The notes beneath the pieces are model-generated. The model saw only the letters and a program-made list of their open reading frames with translations, searched no databases and was not told where the DNA came from. A stretch of 64,000 nucleotides of DNA, taken from contig CM023457.1 in NCBI GenBank assembly GCA_013339765.2, positions 75,589,819 through 75,653,818 of the forward strand, in the 5' to 3' direction. Position numbers and translations under genes: made by a program. The DNA comes from Haemaphysalis longicornis. Taxonomy: Eukaryota > Arthropoda > Arachnida > Ixodida > Ixodidae. Shown one piece after another: positions 34,700 through 47,026 of the stretch. Numbering within the stretch: the stretch's first letter is position 1; every line of letters starts with the position of its first letter.

Positions 34700-35812
34700 G
34701 GCAGCGGAAACATGTCTTTCGACGGGTACAAGACGACTCAACGAACGCCGTTTCGTCGAACCCTGTTTTATCGAAGGTATGTCTATTTTATCAAAGACGC
34801 TTCATTTAACACCATTTCTTCGAAGTGACGCCAACCGTTAGCTCAAGTGCACTTTGGAAGGCTTCGGCCGCAATTTTTAGAAATTCTGAGCCCTTTTCGA
34901 AAACAAGGAATGGCTAAGCATAAAATTCTTTATAGTTTTAGAGTCGCGTAGAAAATCCGGGAGTTTTTCAGGCACAAGTCTCCGTCAGTGCTACTTTCCA
35001 TGGCGATTATCAGCAAGGCGCAACGTAACAAATGCGCTCCGGGTGACACAGCCACTTGTGTAACCTTTTACTGAAGTTAGATTTTTGTAACCCGTTTTTC
35101 CATATTTTTGGCACCGTTTTTCTATGAAGAGTTCGACAAGACAAATTTCCAGAAGGCGTACATTTTTGAAACGCTTTGAAAATCCATCAACCGAGTGGCA
35201 GAAATCTAAAACGTTTTTTTTTTTTTTTTTGCAAAGAAGAAATGGGCTGTACGGGTAGCTACATTGTTAAGTCGGATAAAAGCGTACAAGAACGCCCGCA
35301 TTGTTGTGGCTGATACACCACCCTCTAAAAGGCTTCTACTGGAATCCTTCGCCTGTTATATATAAATGTCCAGTTTGTTGCTAACTTATCGATGCGTTTT
35401 CGCGTCCCATCAAGCCCCTGGTCATACGCTTGAACGAAACAAATGCGTAGAGTTCTTTCCGCATTAAAACTGGGTCACCTTGAACGATAAAAGATCGCGC
35501 ACCAATTAATAATTAAGCACTTTATAACCACGAGTATCTGGCGGAAGCGTCAAAGTTCTTACACCCGACAAGAAGTCTTGGCCATACGCTCGAATACAAC
35601 GACTGAATTCATAAAGAAATCAGCCTGACGATGGAAGATAGTCCATGTACGCCGAAGTCCCCACGGTGTACGACCGGTGAGCCTAATTCATGGAATGTTT
35701 TCGATGGAAAGTCTGTCCACAAAACGTCGTTCGATGAAACTGTGTTTGATGAAACGGCTTCTTAAAATGACGTTGGATTTAATGGCGTTCGATGAATTGT
35801 CTGCAACTTAAT
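34700..35812. mobile_element. Probable DNA element with degenerate terminal inverted repeats
   Basis: The left side (34715-34830) reads TCAACGAACGCCGTTTCGTC, then TTTTATCGAAGG. The right side (35690-35812) on the opposite strand reads TTCATCGAACGCCATT, then AGTTTCATCGAACGACGTTT. Both are built of repeated TTCGATGAAAC-like units. The middle has no coding similarity. The boundaries are approximate. Confidence 0.6.
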
Positions 35813-37549
35813 TTCGATGCCGTCTGAGAAGAAGCATGCAAATACACGGCCATTTTTTCCAGTGAGACTACTTGTTTTCAACGTTTTATAGTATCAAATT
35901 AAGTGCTAATTGAATGTGCAGATCTTCTGAACTTCCAGAAACTATGAAGCTCGAAGGTGAGCCTATTGCTCACAAAATCGAGAATAGCAGGTGTCATTGA
36001 TAAAGAAATGTGATTGCATTTAACTTGAATTCCTCAGTGATATTTCCGGCTCATAAAGGCCCGCGGGTGAGGCCAGATGAAAACGATAATCTGAGCAAAA
36101 CTTGAAAGATACGTCAGCTTACTTGCGTGAAACCTCTTGCTCGACTGAAAACCGCTTTTTGTTTCGTTTGTGTCGCAAAGCGCTCACTCGGTTCAAAACT
36201 TTTCCAAAGGTACTACCCCGTTCTCCGTCCTGCCTCCTTTGTACGATAGACATCAAGTCGGGAAAAGAGACGTCAGCTTACGGCGTTTCCTTTACGGAAC
36301 GGCTTCCGACAGCCCCTTTTTTAACGACTTCGCCGCCAGGCCATTGTCGAAAGCGCTGCGCCAACGTTTTCTCCGCGATGTCATTTCCGCCCAGCCCAAG
36401 CAAGCGCCTTTCCAACTCGTAGGTCGGTGCCATGGTCTGCGCCCACTGCCGAAAAATGCTCGTCACGGCGCTCTCTAACTTACACTGCTTGCAAAGTGTT
36501 TATTATCGCACCGTACAGCGTGCGCACTAGGTTCGCGCGCTCTACAAAGCGCCGTGTGCCCGTTCCTCTGTCCAGACGCTTACGGCGCATGCGCGTTTTG
36601 TACCAGTAGTTTTCTCACGCAAGGAAACCTGCTACGCACGCAGTGTCTGCTCTAACTGCTTCTGCTAGATTCAAGCTAAAGCGGGTAAACTCAGCAAGAC
36701 GTAGTGATATGGCCGGTTTTACGACCCGGGCGCGGAGAATAAAATCTCACAACCCCAACAATTAGCTGGGCCGCTCTCCTAAGCGCAACTGCGGCGATTC
36801 GTGTGAACTCGCGTCCGAGCCGCAAGGCATGATGCTGCGCCCACTGCAAGGGTCAACAGTACGAAAGAACCTTCCTCCGATCCAGCTGCACGTCGTCATA
36901 AAAAACGTTGTTAAATAACATTAGGCCCAAGTAACATTCAGCAGTATCAACGCCAGCTTGGGAACCTTAGGCAAGGGTTTGGAAAATCAATAGCCTTTGT
37001 CGGTTCACATACAGCATTTTTGTACTGTAAATTTTACTCTCACTCTCCTTCTTTCTCTTTACTTAGTATCGATCTTTACCGAGAACCTTTATCTACTAAG
37101 GGCGATCCAGAGTGACCGCTTGTAAGTGGCGGCATAGTAGCGGAAACACCTTGGATCAGGCCCAATAGGGGAGAGAGAATTGCAAGAGTGCTATCCTCTG
37201 GGTAAAGCCATTACCCCTTCTCGATATGCCACCTCGCCTAGGCATCACACACAATTTTTTGGATGTGCGCAGCAACTGTCCTGTCACCCTACCAATAGCA
37301 CTTCCTCGGAAGCATGACGGACAGTGCCCGACGAAGAAGCCCATAGAGTTCTCTGCACAGCCGAAGAGGCCATGGCAGACATCAATGATGGCGGGCTACT
37401 GAACTCAGGCCTGCCTTAGTAAAAAAAATTGATGAAGTATTTACTGAGTATATAGAAACACTTATAGTGCAATAATTTAATGGGTGTCTGATTTAAAATG
37501 TTGAGTTTGAGTTTTGTGACCCGAAGCCTTTATTCGCAGTTTCCGGGGT

Positions 37550-37791
37550 CACCCGCCGCGGTGGCTCAGTAGCTATGGCGTTGAGCTGCTGAGCACGAGG
37601 AGGCGAGTTTGATTCCCGGCCGCGGCGGCCACTTTTCTGATGGAGCCGAAAAGCAAAAACGCTCGTGTGTGCGAGATTTCGGCGCACGTTAAAGATCCCA
37701 GGTGGTCAAAAATAATCCGGAGCCCTCCACTACGGCGTGCCTCATCGCCTGTGCTGCGTCGGCGCGTTAAACCCCTACAATCAATCAAAAC
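37550..37791 (+). mobile_element. tRNA-derived SINE, nearly full length, 9-bp target duplication
   Basis: The head has CCGCCGCGGTGGCTCAGTAG (A-box region) and GAGTTTGATTCCCGG (B box), and the body has GCACGTTAAAGATCCCAGGT and CCGGAGCCCTCCACTACGGC. The tail is CAATCAATCAAAA. TTCCGGGGT flanks it at 37541-37549 and 37792-37800. This is the tRNA-derived SINE type I associate with tick genomes, and it is the main evidence for the host group. Confidence 0.93.
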
Positions 37792-38045
37792 TTCCGGGGT
37801 GCCTTATAACATGCATTCAAGTATTTCGAACCACCAGTCGTTTGTTAGAAAGCCTAGAGCGTACCATCGGAAAGCATACAATCTATCTGGATTTCTCTCA
37901 ATTTCTTCTTGCTGTCATGGACTATACATGCGCAGGTCGAGCGCCATTCCCGAGGATGACTGAGCTACGTCCCGGAGGCGGGGGGAACCATCCTCACCAA
38001 TGCATTAGCATCACTTCCACTACCTCACTGCACATAGCAAAATTT

Positions 38046-38255
38046 GGCCACTTCTTTTACAGCCACGACCAGACCAAACAGATAAAGTAAGGACAGGACG
38101 TCAAGTTGTGGTTCGTTGCTTTTTTCTTCATCGAAACTCAATTTTGCTAGTGGCACTTCTTTTACAGCCACGACCGGACCAAAACAGATAAAGTAAGGAC
38201 AGGACGTCGAGTTGTGGTTCGTTGCTGTTTTCTTCATCGACACTCAAGTTTGCTA
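38046..38255 (+). repeat. Tandem duplication, ~106-bp unit, two copies
   Basis: Both copies contain CACTTCTTTTACAGCCACGA, AGATAAAGTAAGGACAGGAC and GTTGTGGTTCGTTGCT, with few differences, so the duplication is recent. Confidence 0.9.
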
Positions 38256-38896
38256 TTAAAGAACGCCGTATATCCTCGAAAAGTCCCACTGCTCACCATG
38301 CTTGGTATGACGTCAGTGCAGGGAAGGGAAACAGCGTTGGTGTCGTGCTAATGGTTCGGTAAGATTGAACATGTCCCCCAAAGTGACATCACCACAGGAA
38401 GTGGACCTATTTGCCGCCCCGAAGTCATCGACATCGCCACTTCGGGCTATCAAGTAACTCTTAATTGAGAGTAACCTGATAGCGACATCTGCGGCATTTT
38501 ATTAGAAACGCCGCGGATGTCCCTAATAATGTGGGTCATCCCTTAATCATAATGGAGAAATTTTATGCGAAACTTCAATGGCTAGGGTTCCGTGTACTTT
38601 TCATGTCTGCGAACAAGAACTCGCCAAGATTCCACGTGTCTTTGAAATGCGATGCGTTCTGTAGCGCGAGGCGTCGGAAAGCAAACCTCCAGGTATATGT
38701 GCTATACCGCATGTGCCATTCTTGCAACTTTATTAAAGCTTGTTGCATATTTAAAAACTCGCTCTCTCACCTTTTTGGGTGTCCACACACAGCCTGTATA
38801 CTGTTCAATTTTTATGTCCAAGTGCATCATGCGGGAAGGGGGCCAACACAGCTGTACAGCTCCTTGCCTACCGAAGTGTCCAAAGTGCCAGCGTAC

Positions 38897-39057
38897 CTTG
38901 AAAGCGGTCCAGCCAGGGCGGCTGCGTGTGATGTTCGGAGGCCAGCGTGAGCGTGTTGAGAAACACGAGCAGGATGACGATCCAGTAGAAGGCCTGCGAC
39001 TTCACGCCCTTCCGGCAGGCCCGCCGGAGCCGCCGATTGGTCCGACTCAGCTGCTTG
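38897..39057 (-). CDS. Ca-alpha1D: Exon E5: end of I-II linker and domain II S1
   Basis: The exon has one base, 53 codons and one base (phase 2 to 1). A basic stretch, KQLSRTNRRLRRACRKGVKS, leads into IIS1, QAFYWIVILLVFLNTLTLAS, followed by the extracellular EHHTQPPWLDRFQ. This order, with a conserved NR-RR basic cluster just before S1, is characteristic of Cav1 and Cav2 channels. The acceptor is CTCGCAG|C and the donor is CAAG|GTACGC. The split codon becomes Asp with E6 (DRFQDVANMFF). Confidence 0.94.
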
Positions 39058-39771
39058 CTGCGAGGAGGCGATTGCAAAGGTCGAAATAAGCCCCCGTACG
39101 AATTATGCGGAATGTACAGGACACGATTCTGGGGTATTAGGAGTGTCATCACGTTAGCACCGGCTGCACTTTTTATAACTGCATTCGCGCTTCTAGCTAC
39201 CACCGACGAAATTGCCAGCAGCCAAAATGGCAACGATTCGGTGAGGGAAACAGTCGCAATGGCAAAGACCGCAGAGAAGGGTTTTGCTTCCGGGATACCA
39301 TGGTGTTCTGTGGCGTCAGTCCCTTATGTTACATGTTGCTTACAGGTTAGTTTAAGATCAATCTGATTACTTTTAACAGCACCCAGAGAAATTGGGCATC
39401 AAGATGTGGGGTGGCACAGCACATGGTTCATGTAACAATTTCATAAGCCAGACTGAAAGGTTCGCCTTTTCCCTAATTTTGAATTTTGAAAGGCGATTTG
39501 ACTGTGACAAATGGTCGCACCCATTATCGTCAGGGTGCATCTTCGCAAGTAATCAATCCACACAAAATTCGTACCCTAAAACCACAACGGATACACTGCT
39601 CAGGAATACGGCCCTAACGTTCGAAAGTGTAATCTATTCGAAGCGATCATAAAACTCAAGTGGTGTTGAATGCGTGCAACGAGCTGATAACAGAGCCTAA
39701 AAGAAATAAAGACGCGCCAGTTCCCTCTCTCTCACCGTGTCGGGTTATGTACGTCGCTATAGTTACACCTC

Positions 39772-39862
39772 ACTGACAAAAAAAAAAATAAAACTGCCCG
39801 AAAAACAAGGACGAATACAACAGGGAGACAGGACGAGCCCAGTTTTATTTCTTTATCAGTCA
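39772..39862. repeat. Hairpin with purine-rich loop
   Basis: Left ACTGACAAA, poly-A and AATAAAACTG pair with right CAGTTTTATTTCTTTATCAGT. The loop contains ACAAGGACGAA and GAGACAGGACGAGC. Confidence 0.8.
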
Positions 39863-40399
39863 TGTGCCAACTAGCCGACAACAAGTCCTTTTATATCTAC
39901 TCCTCGTTTCCGCTAGTCTTGTTTGACACGTGCTTTCACATGCGCAGCGGTGGCTGCAGGCCTGTTTTCACAGTGTTATGTTTACCCGCCCAATTTTTTG
40001 TAAATATCATGGGAGCGTCGACCGTTCTGTTGATCAGCGCCGTACAGCGGAGTGATACCGCCAACGCGACGAGGGTTCACGCAAGCGCAGTAAGCATTGG
40101 CTGGGGCGACCGGCGTCTGCTAGGTTCTTCCAGGAGCTGAGTGCAGGCCCGAATTGTTTCCTTCCCTTATCACACTGCTTTTTCATACAAGGCCCGTGCG
40201 GCAATATTTCATAAATTGCTAAAAAACACACACAGTTCGAGATTTGCTCGTGGAATGCGTATGCTGATGGTATTATAGTCACTTTCACTTGCCCTCTTTG
40301 CCCCGTTAGTGGCGGATTGGAGGGCAGTGTGGCAAGCAGAGGAAAAAAAGCGCGGACAGCTTTCTGCTCTTGGAACAGCCTAGCAGACAACATCCGTCA

Positions 40400-41065
40400 C
40401 AGCCAGTGCTTAGTGCGCATGCGGGATCTCTCGCCGAGTCTGCTGCGTCGCTCCGACGTACGGCGTGGATCAAGCAGAACGGTCGACGCTACCGTGATAT
40501 TGATTAAAATACTCTGGTTGATTCCTCTGTCATGGGAATCAGTAATACACGAGAGTGAAATGTGCAGCGAAATCTGCAGCTGAGCATGATTTGCCGGTCG
40601 GTGGCTGCCTAGTGGTTGTGCGTGGCGAACGACGTCCTGCTGGCGGGTCACTTCGGAAGAGGTGTACTGGCGTCATTTCCGTGACGATTTTCCTCTTTTT
40701 CCTCATTGTTCCCCTTTCCCTTGTGCAGGATAGCATACTAGGCCATAGCCTGGTTACCATTCCTGCCTTTCCTTTACTTTTTCTCTCTCTCTCATTTCCG
40801 TGACGGATATGATTGATGTCAGTGAAATCTTGGTGTATACCGGCATAAAACACTTTCGTGTTAAAATATCAAACCCGAAAACGAACAACCTTAAGTATAA
40901 CGTACTCTTTAGTACTAAAGGTTGCTTCCCCGCAAAAAGACCCTGTTCGCAGGGGTACACCCTTTACAGGCCGCTTCCTTCGTTGTACTGACGTCGCTTA
41001 AGTGACGGATATGACGTCAGCGAGATCTTCGTGTATCCGGGAATAAAACACTTTCGTGTTAAAAT
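40400..41065 (-). mobile_element. Dispersed repeat family copy, inverted
   Basis: On the minus strand it matches 10640-11250: AACACGAAAGTGTT, CCGGATACAC, TGACGTCATATCCGTCAC, GCAGGACGTCGTTCGCC and GACAGAGGAATCAACCAG. The segment with the AACACGAAAGTGTT block is duplicated (40798-40866 and 41000-41060). Confidence 0.75.
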
Positions 41066-41130
41066 TTGGCGGGTGTATGCACAACGCGAGCCCTTCAGAC
41101 ATTTATTAGGCAGTGTAGCCCCCTGCTTAC

Positions 41131-41218
41131 CTCTTGGAAGTCCACCAGGAAGGGACCACGACGTCGCCGCTCGTCGTGTCCCCTTCCCGCTGTTGCTCGC
41201 GGTCCGTGTCTTGGTTCG
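41131..41218 (-). CDS. Ca-alpha1D: Exon E4: I-II linker, variable acidic part
   Basis: The exon has two leading bases, 28 codons and two trailing bases. It reads NQDTDREQQREGDTTSGD and ends VVVPSWWTSK. The linker is poorly conserved here in all Cav1 channels, but the WW pair before the basic stretch preceding IIS1 is typical. The acceptor is GATGCAG|CG, with a weak pyrimidine tract but a branch-point-like CTATTAAC upstream. The donor is AAGAG|GTAAGC. Phase fits both neighbours, and an in-frame TAA upstream limits the exon. The call rests on position, phase and splice sites more than on sequence identity. Confidence 0.78.
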
Positions 41219-44200
41219 CTGCATCGCCCCCGGCACGGGTTAATAGACACGCCACTCACACTTCAACAGGGGTGATTCAGTGTAAAACGAACGCGAGCAT
41301 CCTGAAAAAGGGCTCCCGATCTGCACTTAGAAAACGTTCTCGTGCATTGAAAGCAGTCTTCTTAACCAACTTCAAATATTGAAGAAATTCAGTAACAAGT
41401 CAATATTCAAATTAGAAGCATGATCAGGGTCGGAACTCTCAGTTTTATCGAATTCATGTTTGTTTCAAGTGCCCATCCCTGATTGGCTGAAAGCAAACGA
41501 CCGGATGTGACTAACAAGAAATGCCAGGAGTCGATTTCTGTGGATATCATTGGTCAGAGGTCTGGCAAGTTCAACTACGTCAAGATTGAAATAGACGCGA
41601 AATGGACATTTTCGAAACGAACACAATCTCAAACATTCGCCCTTCTATAAGTAGATTCAAAATGGCTTCTTCCAGAAAATCTCTCTATGGTGTAATGGTA
41701 CCGTTTATTGGCAGCTCATGACTTCTGGGGCGATACCTATGCCGCAGTGTATTTATGTTTGGCGGTGTGATGTGCTCTAGGATAGATATGCAAAAACATG
41801 AAGTAATGTGAAATAGTCGTTCGGTAGCTAAACCCATCAGCAAACGTGAAAGTTTCATTACCCATGAATTTGTTTTTACTAAAACTGGGCAAGAAATAAT
41901 TACTTTAGCGATGCTACAGAAACAGTAACTCTAGAGCTGACTCATAGGCTTCGAACGGGTAAAAACAGCCTTTCTCGTAAGTCAGCATGGAGCACCTACT
42001 GTAAACAAGAGTGACCTGAGTAACTTGCTTCATATAAACATAGCTGCACGAGACTTCACGTAACAGTGTGAACATTATGTACAGACGCGGAATTTTTCTT
42101 TAGGTCTTGCCGCTGCTACTAATGTTCTAGCGCTTAACCCAGCAGTGTTAGTGCGCTCCAGTGTTGCACAGAACATCATACAGCATCTGCACAAAAACAA
42201 ATTGTGAGCTTCGGCCTCCAATCCATTTTGTTTTCTCTTTTACGTCAAAGATCTGCGGCAAAATCGTAACTGCTGATGTGCTCTTAGACGCCACAGTCGT
42301 CCCAGAATACATCCTGGACTACTGAGGCGTCGGACTCCTTAACACGTGCTTGAATTGTACGTTTGGTGAGGCTACAAAGATTTCACCACGTCGTCCAACT
42401 TTTTAGCATGAAACTCGATATAACGTTTCTAGATCATCTGATTCGACATCGCGATACAGCTCGGCAATCGAAGAAAACATTTCACAGTGCCAAGCATGAT
42501 TTGAAACTGCTGCTTTCACTGGTGTCATCATTTCTACATCGGAGTTTCAGACGCCTTAGACTTATTGTATATGCCTTTTTTACGAGGAAAGTAATGAGAT
42601 AGTGCGGGAAGAATTCGAACTGACCCGTGCACTTCATACAGGCTCGAACTATCCATGCACACTGGTGACTCCAAAAGTCATGCATATACACAGGTTCCAC
42701 ACAGACACGGACACAGCTGTTCCGACTTTATAACACCAACTACAATACAGTGCAAAGTTAAAACTGCCTTTACCTACATCAATACAAGCGGTACCATCAT
42801 AGGTTTTTGCTATAGGCCCATTTATTTAAGTTATTAGAAAAAGGAACTACTCTGCCTTGCATCTAAACCTGTCCTACTCATAGCCTCGACTTCTGATTTG
42901 CAACGTCCAGCACTTCGCCTCCAAGTGAACTTGCCAACACGAAAAAATTCCCAGAATTATAAAACGCGAAACTACGAAATTCGGGAGATGAAAACTTCTA
43001 GAACATTTCGGCGACATATGCTAAAAAACGGGCTTACAAGGCTACTAATTGAATTACATAAACCTGAAATAATCAGCTGGAAAGCAACACCTTCAAACAG
43101 TGCGTTCCTTTTTTGCAAGTAACGATCCAGTTACAGCATAATTTATCGAACATTCTGATGTGTGCTAGTTGTAGTATGTATGTCGGTGTACTTTTTTCTG
43201 TTCTTTGCTGTATTTTTTCTACCGATTTCTTCCTAGAAATACTTATTGTATGTTGTCTCCAATTTTCGATAACAACTGTCAGCATTTCGTTCTTTGGTTT
43301 AGTTTCACGTTGGCGTGTATCGAATATTCGATTTGTATAGCTCCAGCCCATTTCCAGGCGGGTTTTTGTCATGATAGTTTTTGCGCAGGCAATGGCGATT
43401 TCTAACGAGCTCATACTAATCTTTTTTTTTTTTTTGCTGAGTCTTGCAGCTGTTTTTGGCGCAAGGAACGTCATTCAGGTGATAGTTATATGTCATTACT
43501 CATTTCTTGAACTTTTTGTTCATGTTATGCGAAACATTGGACGTTTTACGTTGGGCTGTGATCGTGCCAAACGTAGGCTGTTGCTCTGTCATGCTGTCAT
43601 TTGAGAAAGCCATTTATTGCGGACTCCGGCATCGCGTACTCTATATACGGTGTCAATAAATTTAATTTATCATTGTTCAAGTTTTCTTCCATTCGTTGCA
43701 ACCTTAACTTTTGTTCTCATTCCTTAGCACACTGAATGATTGACACCATTGAATTGGAAATAGGCGCGGCAGAACGTATAAAGCGACTGGTTTATTGGCG
43801 CGAGGCAACGGGAGAAAAATGGCGAAAGGGATTGCTTCCGTTTGACCCCGTAACTACACGAAGTTGCGAACACTAAGAATAAAAGTAGATAACTACGGAG
43901 CCATAAACTTTCACGTCTGGTGTCAAACACTGCTTTGTATTTATAGAGCTTTACTCAAGTTGGACTTCTTTAGTTCCGAGAACGAAGGCTTTGGTGAGCA
44001 CGAGGTCACCAAACATTTCCTACAAATCGCTCTCTTCATAGTTCATTTACAAAGATAGCGTTGGTAAAAAACCCTAAATTCATTTTTATTTTATAGAATT
44101 TTAGAAATGCTTCCTAAGTGCATGGTCCAGCCATTTGTCCCATGAAAAACTCATTTTTGCACATACAAAGCGAGCACTTTAATGTGATGTTTTAACTTGA

Positions 44201-47026
44201 CTCAGTACTCGAAAATATACTCTGAAATATTTAAATATATTTAAAGGACAACATGGACAAATGACTACGGAAAGGACAACAAGCGCATTTTCCCGAAACA
44301 TGCGCATATATATTCCAGCAAAAATCATTCCGCAATGACAATTACAAACGAATATCAGAAATACAATATCTGCATTTTTAAGGAACACATGGAGCTTGAC
44401 TGCCGCAAAAGACTAAGCAGTTGTATTTCCGAGCTCTATTCGCTGGGAAAAACCAAGTAATTTTTGAAATGATCTGTGACATCAGTCGGCGGAGGCTGCG
44501 CTGAAACTTCACTGCGCTTCTTTTCTCATCGCAGCTTATTGTGACCATGCACCCTATTATATATTAACCGTCTGTCGTAAACCATAAATGTACAATTACA
44601 GCTAACCGTATCCCCCGGAGAGCTGTCAAAGCACATAGCTGTCTTTACCGTGCGGAGTCGTACTTTGGTTGTAATTTTAAACAGAGAAAGAGGGTGTATT
44701 ATGCCTCTTCCAGGCCATTGACCAAACTAGTACGGTCATCAAACGCTGCCTTCGGCACACGCACCACAAAAGCCCGTCCTTTAAGCGCTACATATATGCT
44801 TGCCGAAACAAGCGACACGAGCAAGCGACAGGCTAAGTGTGCGGAGCAATCATGCAGTTTCGTGCAAAAAAAAAAAAAACAAGAATGCACAACTAAGTTT
44901 AAACAGTCACAGAAATAGCGCCTTGTCTCGGCCACAAAAGGCTCTACGCAAACGGTGCAAGGCAGAGTACACAAGGTGGATGTGCTTACTAAGCCTGTCT
45001 TCGGCCGCCTCCTTGTCGTCCGCCTCTAAGTCCTCTGCGGGAAGAGATCGATGACGTCACTCGCGCAGAAACGACAACACTGTCCGCTGCAGCGACGACA
45101 CTTCAAGGTATACGGTACGGGAGGTGCATTAAATAAACCATCAAAACGTTTTGTTTCCTTTCTTGAAAAAACTGCTGACAGCGTTTTTTTTTTTTCGCCT
45201 TCTACAAATAAAAGCCAGTTAGCGATATCACTTATTTCGTAGTTCTAAAGGTAAGTTTGCATGACTGAGTGCTTTCTACATTTTTAGGGACAGGTATGCT
45301 CAGATTTAAGCAATCTTTGGAAAGCGGTGAAAAAAAAACAGAATTAAAGGAAACGATTTAGTCCTGTCTTTTATTTTCCGCAAAATAAAACAGCAATTAT
45401 GTTATCAAAAGCATAGCTGTGAGGGCTTCAAGTGTTGATGTAATCTATCCTAAACCCATCAGTTACGTGTACCATGGAGTACCTAGTACCAGTACCATCG
45501 TGTACCTAGTACAGCTGAGTAGTTCTTGACATGAGCCCAGGAACTAGTATTTATTTATTTCTCTGGTTTAGATAACGCAGTGCGTAGTGAAACGTCGAGC
45601 ATAAGACCCCAAGACCAACTGTGCCCATAGCATGAACTTTCACCTTGCCCTTCCCCCTATCCTTACCTTCCCCCGGGGACCTTATCTCCCTTTAATACTC
45701 TCTCCCACATTTTAGATCACCGTGCCAAGAAAGGAGTAGTAAGGGCAATGGCGCAGGGGACCATTAGTGTACGAGATGCAGAATATTCGGGACTGTAGAG
45801 TCTTGCCTCCCGTCTCACTGATCAACTCTTAACTGGTGCTATAGATGAGAAAATGATAAACGAAATTAAACGGAATGGAATAGCTACCACTTACTCCTAA
45901 TTTATACAAATATTGCGTTCCTAAGTTTCATCTTACTAATCGCATACGTCGTTTCCGATAGTCAGTGAAGTGTTACAGTGAAAGCGCGTTAATTCGAACC
46001 GCAAGAGGACGCCTCTCAGTTCGAATTAATGAAAGTTCGAACTAATGAAAGTGCACCATAACAACAGCAGTACACTGCGATTGGGAAGCAGTGGAGCAAG
46101 TGTACACTTTGACGCTCGAAAAAGCCCGTGATTGCAGCCTGCTTTTTGTCTCACAAGGCGAAAGTGTGCACTTTTTCTGTTTCTTCTAATGAACGAATGT
46201 ACCGGAAAGCCTCATCGGCGTGTGAGATTTAGTTTGAGTTAAACAAATTTTGCCTTCTCAGTTCCACCCGCAGCCTAGTGCGCAGGAACAGGGCGCGTTT
46301 CTCTGGCCGTGTGCCAGGCGCCAAGGAGCCGGGTCGGTTGCGCGTAGTTCGAATTATCCGAGCCGGAGCTTACTCGGGCTCCAATTAACGAGTTACTTTA
46401 TACATAACCTAAAATGAAGACTTGGTCGGACCAAATAGTACAGTTAGAATTATCCATAAATTGGAATTATTTAAGTTCGAATTAACGAGCTTTCGTTATA
46501 ATTTATTCAACCAAATGCTCCCCCTAGTCAGTAATGCTGAATTTCAATTTTTTGTAAGGATTGCCGCAGCAACCCTGTAGCGCGAAAACATTGCATTAAG
46601 CCCAAACTATCTTCCCAGAATAGCAGTACCGTAAGGTTTTATAATTTGATCTTCAGCCAGCTTTTCAATACGTCCTAGAATTTCAGAAAAGTGAAACCTA
46701 TATTCAAGTTTAGTTTGAATTACAACGGAAGCCTGCCAATACGATGAGAAATAAAAGCAACAACAAGATCAGATAGTTGTTACTTGCAGATGTCAATTGA
46801 CCTTCAATAGCCGTAAAGTTACGCTTTCTAATTCAGTTTACGCGTGCATCTCATTCAACTCATTAAATTCAAGTGTTCACAAGTCTCTCGTGTTTGTGCG
46901 CTCAAAGTGGAACACAGAGTAATTACGTGCGCCAATCACGGTGTGTGCGCGGGGTCGTGCTATACTACAGAGTGCACGGAAGACGGTAAAATTCGTGTGC
47001 TTAGAAGAGGCAACGTCAGCACTTGC
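41219..47026 (-). other. Intron E3-E4 (5.8 kb), GC-AG type
   Basis: It begins GCAAGT on the minus strand and ends ATGCAG. A pogo/Tigger-like element (45976-46498) lies near the E3 side. The stretches 41300-45970 and 46500-47026 show no recognised elements. Confidence 0.7.
45976..46498. mobile_element. Nonautonomous pogo/Tigger-like DNA transposon
   Basis: The left end is CAGTGAAAGCGCGTTAATTC and the right end, inverted, is TAACGAAAGCTCGTTAATTC. TA flanks both ends (45974-45975 and 46499-46500), as expected for the Tc1/mariner-pogo superfamily. No transposase frame is present. Internal copies of GTTCGAATTA occur near both ends. Confidence 0.85.

Larger units (their letters stand above)
30681..38896 (-). 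other. Intron E5-E6 (8.2 kb, the longest)
   Basis: It contains a cluster of ACACCCTT/AAGGGTGT motifs (31130-33300), a LINE 3' end (34166-34515), a probable TIR element (34700-35812), a complete SINE (37550-37791) and a ~106-bp tandem duplication (38046-38255). The stretch 35820-37540 has no recognised feature. Confidence 0.65.
39058..41130 (-). other. Intron E4-E5 (2.1 kb)
   Basis: It contains an inverted copy of part of the dispersed repeat (40400-41065) and a hairpin (39772-39862). Otherwise nothing was recognised. Confidence 0.7.

Noticed and set aside
36100..36480. Open frames on the plus strand
   Set aside because: No recognisable motif. They lie inside the 8.2-kb intron without supporting signals.
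37550..37625. Possible functional tRNA gene
   Set aside because: A and B boxes are present but the cloverleaf is not preserved, and the sequence continues into a SINE body with target duplication. It is a retroposon head.
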